Of a stretch of DNA of 64,000 nt, positions 34,616 to 45,325 are shown one piece after another. Every line of letters starts with the position of its first letter. Within the stretch, counting starts at the first letter, position 1. The stretch comes from Luidia sarsii (taxonomy: Eukaryota; Echinodermata; Asteroidea; Paxillosida; Luidiidae). Below the pieces are notes generated by a model. That model ran no database searches and had not been told where the DNA came from. It saw only the letters and a program-made list of their open reading frames with translations. Location: NCBI GenBank assembly GCA_949987565.1, contig OX465102.1:17078506-17142505 (forward strand). Direction: 5' to 3'. The position numbers and the translations under genes were made by a program.

Positions 34616-36532
34616 CTCCCGAAACAGTGCATCAGGTACTTGCCAGTACCGCTCAGGAAAAGATTAATGACCTCGGAACTCCACAGTCAACACCGAATCC
34701 TCTAGATGGGCTTATCTTAATGTCCCGCGCTGATCGGATGAGACAGGATTAATCTCCCCCCACCAAACCCGACTCGGGGCTCTATCATGTTTTAATAACG
34801 CGATTGATGCCATTTTAAAGAAGTTATGCATCATTGAAAGTATACATGATGCACGTGGGAGCGGAGATGGGATGAGGGGACGCCGAATTGAATTCAGCAA
34901 TAGAGCAATATCTTATCCATGCAGGCCAGAGGAGCGACTGCAGTCAGACTGACCCGGGCCGCATCTCTCTGGCGGTTTCAGAGATAAACTATTCTTTTAT
35001 ATCTCAGTCATTCAGAGGGTCTGGCGTTCTGATCTTATAGCCGGGCCTTTCCCAAAGGCAGAATGACAAAATGACGAAGACCAAATTATGTAATGCGGAT
35101 GGGAGAAGAGGGGCAAAGGTGGGAGGCTGGTAGACAAGGCCAGGGTATGATCAAAGAGAAAGGCAATCAGCAGCGGAGGGGTCCAAGGAATGGTTGGTGT
35201 AACGGCAATTCTGCTTGCCATTCGGCCCGCTCAGACAGATAGAATGATGACCACGTACTTCCATGCCCAGTACTCTCGTATCCAAGATAGAGTGATAAGA
35301 GAAATGGAAGCAGTTTCTAACAGAACCATCTAATCTTTAATTGCAGACCTACGACCACAGGGACATTTTTTTATTTTTTTTTATTTTTTTTTTACTTACA
35401 TACTAACATTAAAATACATATAATTTTATGAGAACAAATCGTCGCCCAGTGATGTGACTGCGCCCAGCGACCGTGGCGCCAGACACGAAAATTAATTTCC
35501 ATAACAAACCCGGGACCCTTGCTTCATCAGAGGCCGGCTTGCCGACGGCCGTAGTGCGGGGGGGAGGAGGGGTGAGTTGTCGGTGGTCCCGCACGCACCG
35601 GCCAGCCAACTCCCTCGATCGGCTCGACCCGCCGAGTGCGGGGCACTCTCGCTACCGCTGATTACGCCGGAGCTCCCCTGCAGCTATTCCGACTTTACCC
35701 GCTCGCGGCCAGGTCTCCTGCTTCCCTGCTCCCCACCCCCTCCCCCAGTTCTAAGCGCACAGAGTACATAATAGCCTGCTTGATCATTATTACCCAAGTT
35801 TACTGGGGCGAGCCGCCGTGATTAAGTAACCGTCACCCCCCCCCCCCCCCAATCCCCCGTACCACGTTCGGGCTACGGAGATACGATTGCGCTGGTTAAA
35901 GGGGTGGTGTCGTCAGGAAAATATCGGTAACTTCCTCTTCATTCGAAGAAATTATCGGGATACCCTTTAAAAATGCCTTTAAAAGGAGTACATTTAAAAA
36001 TATTGGAATGCCTTTGAAGTAGGGAATCCCTTTGCATCAACCTCGCCATGTACATCCGTGGGAATACCATCGCATGCGCCATCTCCATCACCAACAACAC
36101 AGTTTTAGAACATCAATGGCCCTGCATGCAATACGTCGGTCTTGAAATACTCTTCCAAATGTTGATAAGAAGAGAGTATTTCCAATTACTGTGCACCCAT
36201 TGCCTCAGATCTGTGTAGTTCCAATGCTTCCAATGGAAAGTCTAATCTATGCACTGGGATGGTTAGTAGATTCGACAATATTGTCCGATTTGAATTTACA
36301 GAAAGAGAGGGCAATCAATTCAACTGAAGAAAATGGCGTTCCATCAAAATTAGGAAATAGACTCCTGATACAATATAATTATTCTTTAGAACGCGATTGT
36401 GTCAAGTGTTACCCGGATTGAATAACGAGTTATAGTTAAGATACAGTATCAATTCATTAATTAAAATCGGACGAAATAAACAGCTGTGATTAATCATAGT
36501 ATCAGATAATTATGGTGCCTGTGTTACTATTA
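34616..36532. other. Intron 2 segment, mostly unique DNA
   Basis: Contains a motif copy at 35015-35066, a T-rich run (35367-35394), a CpG-rich block (about 35450-35740) and a C18 run (35836-35852). No gene recognised. Confidence 0.5.
35015..35066 (+). repeat. Hammerhead-like motif, diverged copy
   Basis: AGAGGGTCTGGCGTTCTGAT then GCCGGGCCTTTCCCAAAGGC follows the family order (GGGTCTGACGTTTCGATC then CCTTTCTCAAAGGC) with substitutions. Confidence 0.5.
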
Positions 36533-36722
36533 AGTCTCTTATCAAAAAGATCATCGGTTGAGTGCCGGTTGAATTCATCCGACCGATAAAATTTCCCCCG
36601 GTAGAAAACCGATTGTACTGGACTCTGTGGTGAAAAATACACGATGGCTCTCCGGTGGAAATGACATCGGACGAGTCAAAATCATCTGATACCCAGCCGA
36701 TGATCTTTTTGACAAGAGTCCT
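36533..36722. mobile_element. MITE with CAAAAAGATCATCGG ends (family 3, copy 1)
   Basis: About 190 bp. The left end TCAAAAAGATCATCGG is the inverse of the right CCGATGATCTTTTTGA, with GTCTCT/AGAGTC outside. TA is present at both borders, compatible with a Tc1/mariner-type target site. A copy of roughly 90% identity by eye is at 47811-48001. Confidence 0.8.
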
Positions 36723-39542
36723 TATTATAACTGCAATGAGTTGAAACACACAGGCCGAATGTATGTTTTCACTATTTCAGTGGGCATTTCAGGGAGCGGA
36801 GAAATATGGAAAAGGACGCTGGTATCTGGGAAATAACCCAGCACCCGTCTTGTATACGCACAATAAATAGGCATCCAAAACACAGCCGGAATTCAAGAAC
36901 GCGCCCTTACACGAACGTGGAGGGCGCTCTTCCACGTAGTCAGTGCACAATGTCGTCCACGGTAGCCTGGAGGGCTATGAGCCTGTGTTGTATTGACGGC
37001 TCGGGCTAAGGTTCCATTTATAGAAATAATACACTGTCAAGAGAATTTGTTCAGGAAACAGCTGCTGCATGAAAAGGGCAGATTCCTGAGCCCAGCCGTG
37101 GCTTCGGAACAAAGGGACCACTGTATACTAAGTCTGCCACAAAGTACGTGGTAGTTCCCCGTAGAAATTGTATTATCATCATTCATGATCAGATCCTCCT
37201 TCATTAGGATAGTTAAACGTTTTAGACTCAATAGTTACTTTTCTGAATGTCGCTATCGTTATCAACTAATATTTCATTCCTGATTCTTGAAGAAAATCCC
37301 TTTAAAATGTCCGAAGTAAAACTGTATCCAAAACAGTGAGCGCGCACTGCAATTTCCTCCCAAACGTGCATTGACCTTATAGAAGTGGTTAATTGATAGA
37401 AACCCGTATTTCGTTTCCCCATTCTGAAAGACGTTTCTTTGGACACCGCAAATATTGCATTGAACCTCCACAAGTTGGATAGGTTTTTTTGAGGAAATAG
37501 GCAACATGGTCTCGCCCAGCTTACTAGTCAATTGAGCAAGATTTTTGGACCAGAGCGAAGCGGTCGCGGGATCGAACGACACTATACAGGTACCCTATAG
37601 GGTTGTTTTTCAGGCGGACAATCGTTCAAAGCACTAAGCGTCCAGCCGTGGAGGGAGGCTATGCCTCTCGAATGCACCTTTAAAAGTGAATAAATGATGG
37701 AAACCCCCAGTTATAAAAAAAAAAATCAGCTACCAAAAACTACAGCGAAATCAGTTTAGGGAGAGCGCCACTCTTAAGATGTGGACTATTGTATTGGCAC
37801 TTTGTAAGCGAGTATAAATGGCGCCCAATAACTCCCCACAGGAAAGCAAACAAATTCAAGACTATTGATTGAAACATCAGAAGAAATGGATATCTTACAG
37901 CATTCCTACAAGAGAATGAAAAAAAAACCCACTACGGCGTGCTATTTAATTTGCGTGCCCTTGCCGTGGGCACTGTTGACATCCAAAACATTGATTTGGA
38001 GGCTGTTAAAATAACTCCGCTTCGGGGTCTACATGGACGCTGGTAGCGGTGGAAACCTGCCCGTCCAAAATCAATTAAGGTCCTATGAATAATGCATTGC
38101 CACTGTATATCGGTGCCGACGAGGAAAAGTAAAGGGGGGGGAGGGGAGGGGAATCCTCCGAGAACAGGAAAATGCTGGATGCCGCCTGTCTCGTCTTTGA
38201 TACTTTGCCAAAATCAGCAGATATATCATTGGAGGGAATGGAATGGTGAACGTCGCAGCGTCCGGGCAAGCTCCGCCGAGCAAGCCGCGTGTCCGTCAGT
38301 CGCAATGGCCGCCCGATGGGGCCGCGCGGAAGGACATCGGGCAATCTATAACAAATAATTAAAGGCTCGAATAGCCTGGTTCCTACGTATACGCACCCGT
38401 GTTTTACCATTGCGAATCAGAGGCGGGTTGGAACGACTCAATGCAATTCAATGCAGCGAGAACCCGGCATCATCTCCACTTGGAATCGAGATTGTCGAGG
38501 CCCCGTTTCCAAAAGATCTTCCACCAACACACTTCTCAATATCCAATACAACTGGTTAAGGAGAAAGGTGATCAACTGGTTAAGTTTCACCTTTCACACC
38601 AAGGAGCGTACTCAGGTGTCATAATTGTATGAGTTTTCGTAATTGTGGCGCAATTTTGCTTGAAATGAGTCCACGAGCGTGTGCTTTGAATAGGCTTCAA
38701 CCAACGAGACACTGAACTCTAAAAAGTAGGGAAATGGTCAAAACTCGTAGAGATAAACCCTTGATAGATAACCACACGTTTCTATGATCTACAGCTACAT
38801 GTACCTCCTTGAGGAACAGAATGAAAACGGCAAAATAAATTAGTCATAGACATAGTCATAGACCTGTATGTGAATGAATATCACTTACATGGATATATGT
38901 TATACAGACTGAAACACTAGTTGCGTATAAGGTCAGAGCTGTCATCAAAACAAAATGCACTATTTCGGTTTCTCGCAAGGACGGTTCTGGATTCCTGGTG
39001 TACATGACCCGGAAATACATGGATGTGTCTATTAATATAAACGTGGAAGGCTTGATGTAGTTTCGTTGACGCTTTTGTGACAACGTAGTGACGGTGTAGG
39101 CTGAGCACGACTGGTCATCTTACTGTACCGATCCATCAAGCAAGCACACGGATCAGTTGATTAAAGGTCAACTATACTCTCTCTCATGGGATATCTCTGG
39201 GGATCTTCGCCGATCATCTTTAGTCAATAGGCTGGCTGCCTTTGGATATCAGGCACGGTGTGGATCACGGGTCGAAAGATAAACAGGATGTGCTCAACCA
39301 ATGGTCGGCGCGATCTCTGGGGAGGGAGAAGCAAGAAGTATTATACAACCATCCTTCCTCCATGATACAACCGCCGATCGCAACACAAACAGAAAGTTGC
39401 TTGTACGCCTGTTCGAAATAAAGCCACGGCCCTCCATTTCACCGCTCCTGACACGATGGGTTCGCCAGCAGTCATTTCTTATAGGCCCTAATGAAGTCCC
39501 ACTGCAGGGCAGACATTGAGTAGTAATGTGCCGTCTATCCTA
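36723..39542. other. Intron 2 segment, mostly unique DNA
   Basis: No gene or named repeat recognised. Two short G runs lie at 38135-38141; the open frames have no known domains. Confidence 0.5.
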
Positions 39543-39785
39543 GGCCCTTTTCCAAAACCCGGCTTGGGCTTCGGCTCCGGCTTCGTCTCTGTTATCCGAA
39601 AGCTGAAAACACAGGTTGGAGTTCTTCGTTGGAGTTGAAGCTTTGGATTCCTTTTCAATACGCAGTCAAACATTCAAAAGTGATGTCAAAGGCTTAACTG
39701 TTTTTATGCTTTATATTAGAAATGGAGGAAAGAATTAGAGACAAAGCCGGAGCCTGAGCATAAGCCGGGTTTTGGAAAAGGGCCC
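39543..39785. mobile_element. MITE with GGGCCCTTTTCC ends (family 4, copy 1)
   Basis: A 243-bp element. The left terminus GGCCCTTTTCCAAAACCCGG and the right terminus are inverted over about 45 bp (also CGGCTCCGGCTTCGTCTCT). It is bordered by TA on both sides (39541-39542 and 39786-39787), suggesting a Tc1/mariner-like TA target. No coding capacity. Related copy at 48233-48442. Confidence 0.8.
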
Positions 39786-39893
39786 TAAAGCGCCGGGAGC
39801 TATAGTCTAACGCGCGTTGGACAATGAGGAACAGTGAATCAAGAAGACTATATAGTGAGTAATACGGTAGATGGTCATGCAGTCACTATATAT

Positions 39894-39957
39894 TGGGTCG
39901 AACGGTTAGGGGGTTCTTCCGCAGTGCAGACGGTTTCTGGTTCGAACCCCACTATCG
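39894..39957 (+). repeat. tRNA-like element (+ strand)
   Basis: GTCGAACGGTTAGGGG resembles an A box, and TCTGGTTCGAACCCC contains an exact B box (GGTTCGAACCC). It shares TCCGCAGTGC with the minus-strand fragment at 5165-5215, so the two are probably one SINE family. Confidence 0.5.
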
Positions 39958-40036
39958 AAGCTGGAACACCACCAGAAGCTGGAACCCTCTCCATGCAGCG
40001 GAACTAAATGGGTACCAGCAGCCGATCTCAAGAAAA

Positions 40037-40143
40037 GTTGCGTAAGTTACGCAACGTACAAGTGTTACGTAAGTCTTGCGCCTCAATGGCTCTCTTCTGC
40101 AGTATCTATCAGAGGCAGCAACATGTTGCGTAAGTTACGCAAC
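40037..40143. promoter_or_regulatory. Pair of identical bZIP-like palindromes
   Basis: GTTGCGTAAGTTACGCAAC occurs twice (40037-40055 and 40125-40143). Each has two inverted TTGCGTAA half-sites, and GTTACGTAAG lies between them. TTGCGYAA and TTACGTAA are the known target types of C/EBP and PAR/E4BP4 bZIP factors. An intronic enhancer is possible, but this may equally be a repeat with inverted structure. Confidence 0.35.
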
Positions 40144-42123
40144 AAAATATTGCGCGAAATGGGTTGCTGGCTCTCTTCAGAGCTGGGAAAGATTGAAGTG
40201 CGGCGAGGAGAGGAACTGGCCACCCTACCTCATCATGCAGTAACACAGTAAAAAAAAATGTAATATAATGACACACATCCCATACGTTATAATGATAGTA
40301 GGTGACACCCTCTACCTGAAGTTACTATACACCGTCCTATACAAAGCCATGCCTATGTTCGATAAAGATTAGCACGTGGTGCTATTTCCCCTGCACGACT
40401 TTGGTTTTCTTATTTTTTTTATTGCTCGTGCGGTATATCCAATGAGTATAGAGGCGTCCGTAAGAATGGAGTCTGGAGTTCGAATCCCGCGCGAGTTCAA
40501 GATGAGGTTCAGGGAGATGAGGGGGATAAGGAGGATGGCGGTGAGGTATACGATGGTGATGGCGATTGATTCAGTGACAAATTACACCGGTGTGAGTGTG
40601 TCGATTAATAACGATGGTGATAGAGATGAGGACGTTGTCAGTCGTGGTGAGTGACCGATATGTTGGCAGTATTGGTTATAGATGTTACGGCGATGGTGGT
40701 TTATTGTGATCTTGAAGGTGATGATGTTGATGGAAATTTAACTTCTGATGTGATCCGATTCAGCGAACCATCCAAAAAGCCACACGTCACGAACAAGAAG
40801 AATTATTTGGATGTTAATAATCATCACAAGCGTGTGCCAACAAATACTTTAGATCGTGAAATTCATTGACCGTAATTATTATTATTAGCCAATATGTATC
40901 GTAATGGCTATTTTTTTGCTGCAATTACCGAGAAAGTAGAGGATTCGTTTACGTATCATAAAGATCGCCGTCCTAAATCAATTCCACTCGCGCCTTTCCG
41001 AGTAAAAGAGACCTATTTTCAAGTGCAACTCGTATTTTCATGCAGTGTGGAGAGGTATATAGTCGTGAAACGTAACCCGTTTGACATTTCCATTGGCGCA
41101 GGAACAGAAACGGCGGTTTTGAAAGATTCCACTGCGTGAATGGAATTCGGCTGAGCGATGGAATTTGTATTCCCCAGTCTCTTTTCACTCGCCCCCCCCC
41201 CCTCCGCCCTCAATATAGCCACACTCGATAGGCTCTGAGCTCTATTGAAATATGATGAGACGTCGCATTCAAGCGATGGAGGAGGGTGAAGAAAGCTCGG
41301 TCAGACGACACTTCGAAAAGAAAGAGAGGGGGGGGTGGGTTAATATATATTTAGGTTTGCATTCTGTGGGAGAGAGAGAGAGAGAGCAACTCTGATGTCT
41401 TGTCACAGCGCGGGAATGCGACTGTGACGGGGGAGACTTCGAGATCCCCTCCCCCCTTGTAGAGAAATACCTGCCAATATCTCACGCACGGGACTTGTCA
41501 AAACGAATGATGGGAAACACTTTTGGAGAAACGCCGCGCCGTCGATCACGCGCAATCCGACAGGACATTATCATTATAAGGACATCAGCTCATAATCAAG
41601 CATAATCTAGTCTCCACGCGCCTTCGGGGGGGGGGGGGTCAAATGTTTTTCGTGCTCCCTACCCGATTCAAATTCTGATCAATTAGTGAGTACCAGTGAG
41701 TACCGATTTGCCAGACTTCTCCGGCCGCCATTAGTGTTTGGCCTATCTGATAGTGTTCGTGTGCCCGTGCGCACTTGCACACGCACATAAAATGACCTGC
41801 CGTCTAGTTTTGCGATGCGAGTTCGTGCTTACGGGGTTGGTTTTGATTCGGTGAAATTAGACGCGACCACGATGAATTAGTGAAACTATAGCTAGACTGT
41901 GACATAGTGTGCCAGTGGTTAAAACTGAATTCGCCGTCCGTCGTTTTCGTAACGCAGTTGGTTCACAGGCCTCATTCCCAGAGGCTACAATGTCCTCGTT
42001 CCTCTAATGATGCAGCCTACATTGGGCGCCTTTCAGTGCTAACGCGTCCCGTTGCGTGCACATGTGCAGGGAGCTGTCGAGCTCATCACGGGGATCAACA
42101 GAAACCATAGTCACCATGTGTTC
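40144..42123. other. Intron 2 segment, mostly unique DNA
   Basis: Includes a + strand B-box-like string (GGAGTTCGAATCCCGCG, near 40472), a GATG-rich stretch (40500-40730), C10 (41192-41201) and G11 (41627-41637) runs. No gene recognised. Confidence 0.45.
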
Positions 42124-42339
42124 GTATCACGTAAGCCACAACATTACATTAAAATTGGCAGTGGGACAGATATCCAACCGGTAGAATAATTTTCGAGTTC
42201 AGTGAGTGGAGAAGGAGGACCAGTCAAATGTGCAGCCATTTAAGAATGATACGCCGACAGTCCAACTCCGAAAAAGAACCACGACCCTGTATCCCCGGCC
42301 AATGACAGCGCTTATGAGAGTCAGAGCTCCGGCCTGAAC
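42124..42339 (+). repeat. Left copy of direct repeat flanking exon 3
   Basis: 216 bp from GTATCACGTAAGCC to GCTCCGGCCTGAAC. It is matched in the same orientation at 43692-43903 with roughly a dozen substitutions and one 4-base gap. No terminal inverted repeats or reverse-transcriptase frame, so the class is unknown. Confidence 0.9.
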
Positions 42340-42795
42340 CGAAGGTTTTATGTGGGGGGAGGGGGGGTGGGAAAAAACCTACGTGCTTGACTTCAGGTCA
42401 TGAGGCTTGTGGTGCAATCTGCCTCTAAGTACCGGTACTGTTGACGTAACGTGACTAAACCTGAGGTGAAACCCGCCGGGCCACATCATCTCCACGGCGT
42501 GTCGTGGTTATTATTTTGTGCTTCGGGAAATTGGGTTCTGATGGGTAGCCACTCAATTAGTGGTGTATAGGTCGCCCAATGCTGACGTGAAGTCTCAGCT
42601 TGAACTTAGACTCCGTCCTCGTTTAGTCAGCATAGTAACGGAATAAGTCATTCCAACAAGGATTCCATATTATACATGTTGACGTATTGCAATTATGTTA
42701 AGCAATAGAGAGGCATGGGTGTATTCAACTTGAACGGATGGTCGTCAGCAAGAACGCCCCATCAATTTTAACATGTTGCTATTTCGTACCCACAG

Positions 42796-42896
42796 AAAAG
42801 AGGCGGTGGTGGAGGTGGACGGACATTTCCTAACCCGTATGGTCTACGATGACATGAAGACCTATGACCTTGTCACTGCAGCCGTGAATGTTCTTG
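42796..42896 (+). CDS. gucy1b1: Soluble guanylate cyclase beta-1, exon 3 (residues 27-59 plus split codons 26 and 60)
   Basis: The first base completes Lys26 left open by exon 2. The frame then reads KEAVVEVDGHFLTR and MVYDDMKTYDLVTAAVNVL before one base of a Gly codon. It aligns without gaps to residues 27-60 of vertebrate sGC beta-1 as remembered (KEA, then G35, FL, R40, YDD at 43-45, KTYDLV, A-A, VL). This is the second part of the H-NOX domain. Borders: acceptor TACCCACAG and donor GTAAGACT at 42897. Length 101 nt, leaving phase 1. The exon lies between two 215-bp direct repeats, 0.46 kb upstream and 0.8 kb downstream. The next exon, which should begin inside codon 60, was not found before 64000. 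Confidence 0.95.
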
Positions 42897-43222
42897 GTAA
42901 GACTGTGGAAATGCGCTCGTTTGTTTTCTATCCATCTGTTTATGTCTGTCACTCCGTCACCGTGCATTTCTTCGCCCGTGTTTCCGTCTGTCTGTCCGTC
43001 TGTCTGTCCGTCTGTCTGATGGAGAGTTGGATTGGCGTCTCTCAGTCCTTGCTTGATAGATATATCTCAATGGCTTACAAATAACCAAAAAAAATGTGTG
43101 ATCGTCATTCATTTCGGCTGCGAAGCAGGCGACTACAAAGCTTCTTCAGACACTTCGATCCTTGGCCAACTCTATAATGGCATCTAGATTCAGCCAATAT
43201 TCCCCCGGCAGGTTCTGAATAT

Positions 43223-43473
43223 GTGACCCGGCACAACGACATGAAGAATATCCCACCAAAACAGTTTTTGAGTAAACAACGCCTGAAGTTAAAGTATCTT
43301 CACAATTCGATTACAAATATATAATTTTTTTTTTGTATATTCGGAAATTTTAAATATTAGAGGATATTATATTTTGATATCTTTTGCAAGCTAATGGTAT
43401 ACTCTTTCACATCATTAGAAAATCCCAAAATCTCAAAAGTGGGGTTATTCCTCATTATGCTGTGCCGGGTCAC
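43223..43473. mobile_element. GTGACCCGG MITE, short copy (family 2, 251 bp)
   Basis: Left GTGACCCGGCACAACGACAT, right ATGCTGTGCCGGGTCAC. Same orientation as the 23480 copy but without its 210-bp centre; shares AAAGTATCTTCACAATTCGA and GCTAATGGTATACTC. No coding capacity. Confidence 0.9.
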
Positions 43474-43691
43474 AAAGAGGAATGTAAAATGTGTGAAATG
43501 GCTTCAGTGGTGTCCTGACGTGTTGTCCTGCCTTGAAAAGACCGGCTCCCTATCACTAATTACAAAGTCATATAGATTATGATCGCGTTAGGCCTATTAC
43601 ATTCATTTGTTTATATATACTAATTCTTCAGCACTGACGACGACGTATAAGATCGTAAAGATGTCGTTAAAACTCCAGACGGATGGCTATC

Positions 43692-43903
43692 GTATCACGT
43701 AAACCACAACACCACAAATTGGCAGTTGGACAGATATCCAACCAGTAGAATAATTGTCGAGTTCAGTGAGTGGAGAAGGAGGACCAGGCAAATGTGCAGC
43801 CATTTAAGAATGATACGCCGACAGTCCAACTCCGAAAAAGAACCACGACCCTGTATCCCCGGCCCCTGACAGCGCGTATGAGAGTCAGAGCTCCGGCCTG
43901 AAC
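43692..43903 (+). repeat. Right copy of direct repeat flanking exon 3
   Basis: 212 bp matching 42124-42339 in the same orientation; the block from GTTCAGTGAGTGGAGAAGGA to GCTCCGGCCTGAAC is nearly identical. Start-to-start distance is 1,568 bp. Confidence 0.9.
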
Positions 43904-44241
43904 TCGAGACGCGGTCAGCTTAAAAGGGTCTTCTCTGCGGCCAAATCTCATTAATTTGTCAGATTGACTGGCCGTCTGCGTACAGGTAAATGAACGGGAA
44001 TAATCGTTTTGCGCAGCGATGCCGAGTATACCCGTATGGATTGTGTCCAGAATACATCGCGCTGACGATGCCGTCTACTGACCCTTGGCAAGCACACCGT
44101 CTTCTCCACGCGGAGTCTATGTATACGTGGCACACAAATGACCGCTTGATAATATCGGCACGGTGATATCTGAGGCCAATAGGCATTTCAAGCAAAGGGG
44201 GAGGGGGAAGCGATTGCAGAAGAAGCGTCACCATGAAATAT

Positions 44242-44493
44242 GTGACCCGGCACAGCATAATAAGGTATAACCCCAATTTTGAGATTTTGAGATTTTCTAA
44301 TGATCTGAAAGAGTATACCATTAGCTTTCAAAAGATATCAAAATATAATATCCTCTAATACATAAAATTTCCGAAAATACAAAAAAAAAGAACATTTATT
44401 TGTAATCGAATTGTGAAGATACTTTAACTTCAGGAGTTGTTTACTCAAAACGTGTTTTGGTGGGATATTCCTCATGTCGTTGTCCCGGGTCAC
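44242..44493. mobile_element. GTGACCCGG MITE, short copy, inverted (family 2, 252 bp)
   Basis: Reverse complement of the 43223-43473 copy: begins GTGACCCGGCACAGCATAAT and ends TTGTCCCGGGTCAC. With its partner 768 bp upstream it forms a long inverted repeat in the pre-mRNA. Confidence 0.9.
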
Positions 44494-44944
44494 AAATTGG
44501 CTGCATCACGAGCAATGCGGCAATTTGTGGTAGGTTTTTTTTTGGCATTTTCAGTACAGGTCGCGGAGGGGCTCGCGCGATGCTGCGGCCCGACGGAAAT
44601 GTCAGCAAATGAAGCGCGACTGGAAATCGACCTCCGGGGAGGAGGCATTATTTTATTTGGGCTGTATTTCCGACGACGCACATGCAGTCGAGAGCGCATG
44701 CGCGCCGATCATGCGAACGAACGTTTTGAGCGTGCATGTGGAGCGCCCACAGTGTCTGTGCACAGACGGGGGTGGTGGTTGTGGTGGTGGGGGGGGGGGC
44801 TAATATTTCAAGGTGTCTGCAACGGTCGAAGCACAGCGGGACTTCGCCAAGTCACGGCTCTGGCTCTGGATCTCGCTATGGCTTCGTCTGTGGCTTCCTT
44901 TCTATCGCCCACACCTTTTTTGAGATGCTATCAATTTCAATGAA
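44494..44944. other. Intron 3 segment, nothing specific
   Basis: CpG-containing unique DNA with a GGTGGTGG/G9 run near 44770-44799; no gene recognised. Confidence 0.5.
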
Positions 44945-45325
44945 AAAGGGGCTACTGTAGGGCTACTGTAGGGGCTACTGTAGGGGCTACTGTAGGGGCT
45001 ACTGTAGGGGCTACTGTAGGGGCTACTGTAGGGGCTACTTAGGCTACTGTAGGGGCTAACTGTAGGGGCTACTGTAGGGGCTACTGTAGGGGCTACTGTA
45101 GGGGCTACTGTAGGGGCTAACTGTAGGGACTACTGTAGGGGCTACTGTAGGGGCTACTGTAGGGGCTACTGTAGGGGCTACCCTAGGGGCTACCCTAGGG
45201 GCTACCGTAGGGGCTACTGTAGGGGCTACTGTAGGGGCTACTGTAGGGGCTACTGTAGGGGCTACTGTAGGGGCTAACTGTAGGGGCTATTGTAGGGGCT
45301 ACTGTAGGGGCTACTGTAGGGCCTA
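44945..45325. repeat. 12-bp tandem repeat (GGGGCTACTGTA)n, about 31 units
   Basis: Regular dodecamers, with GGGGCTAACTGTA (13 bp) and GGGGCTACCCTA variants. The minus-strand frame reading SPYSSPYSS is its translation. Confidence 0.95.

Larger units (their letters stand above)
11115..42795 (+). other. gucy1b1: gucy1b1 intron 2 (31,681 bp, phase 2)
   Basis: Donor GTAAGTAT at 11115 and acceptor TACCCACAG ending at 42795. The intron is filled with simple repeats, MITEs and tRNA-SINE copies listed separately. No nested gene was recognised on either strand. The length rests on exon 3 being the next exon, which the codon phase and gapless protein alignment support. Confidence 0.85.

Noticed and set aside
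33450..34752. Open frames of 405, 424 and 311 codons (+) and 249-284 codons (-)
   Set aside because: They are translations of the polypyrimidine repeat (Ser/Leu/Phe/Pro or Lys/Glu/Arg only) and lie inside intron 2.
42124..43903. LTR retrotransposon with 215-bp LTRs
   Set aside because: The interval holds a host exon and a MITE, no primer-binding site or polymerase frame, and the repeats do not start TG or end CA.
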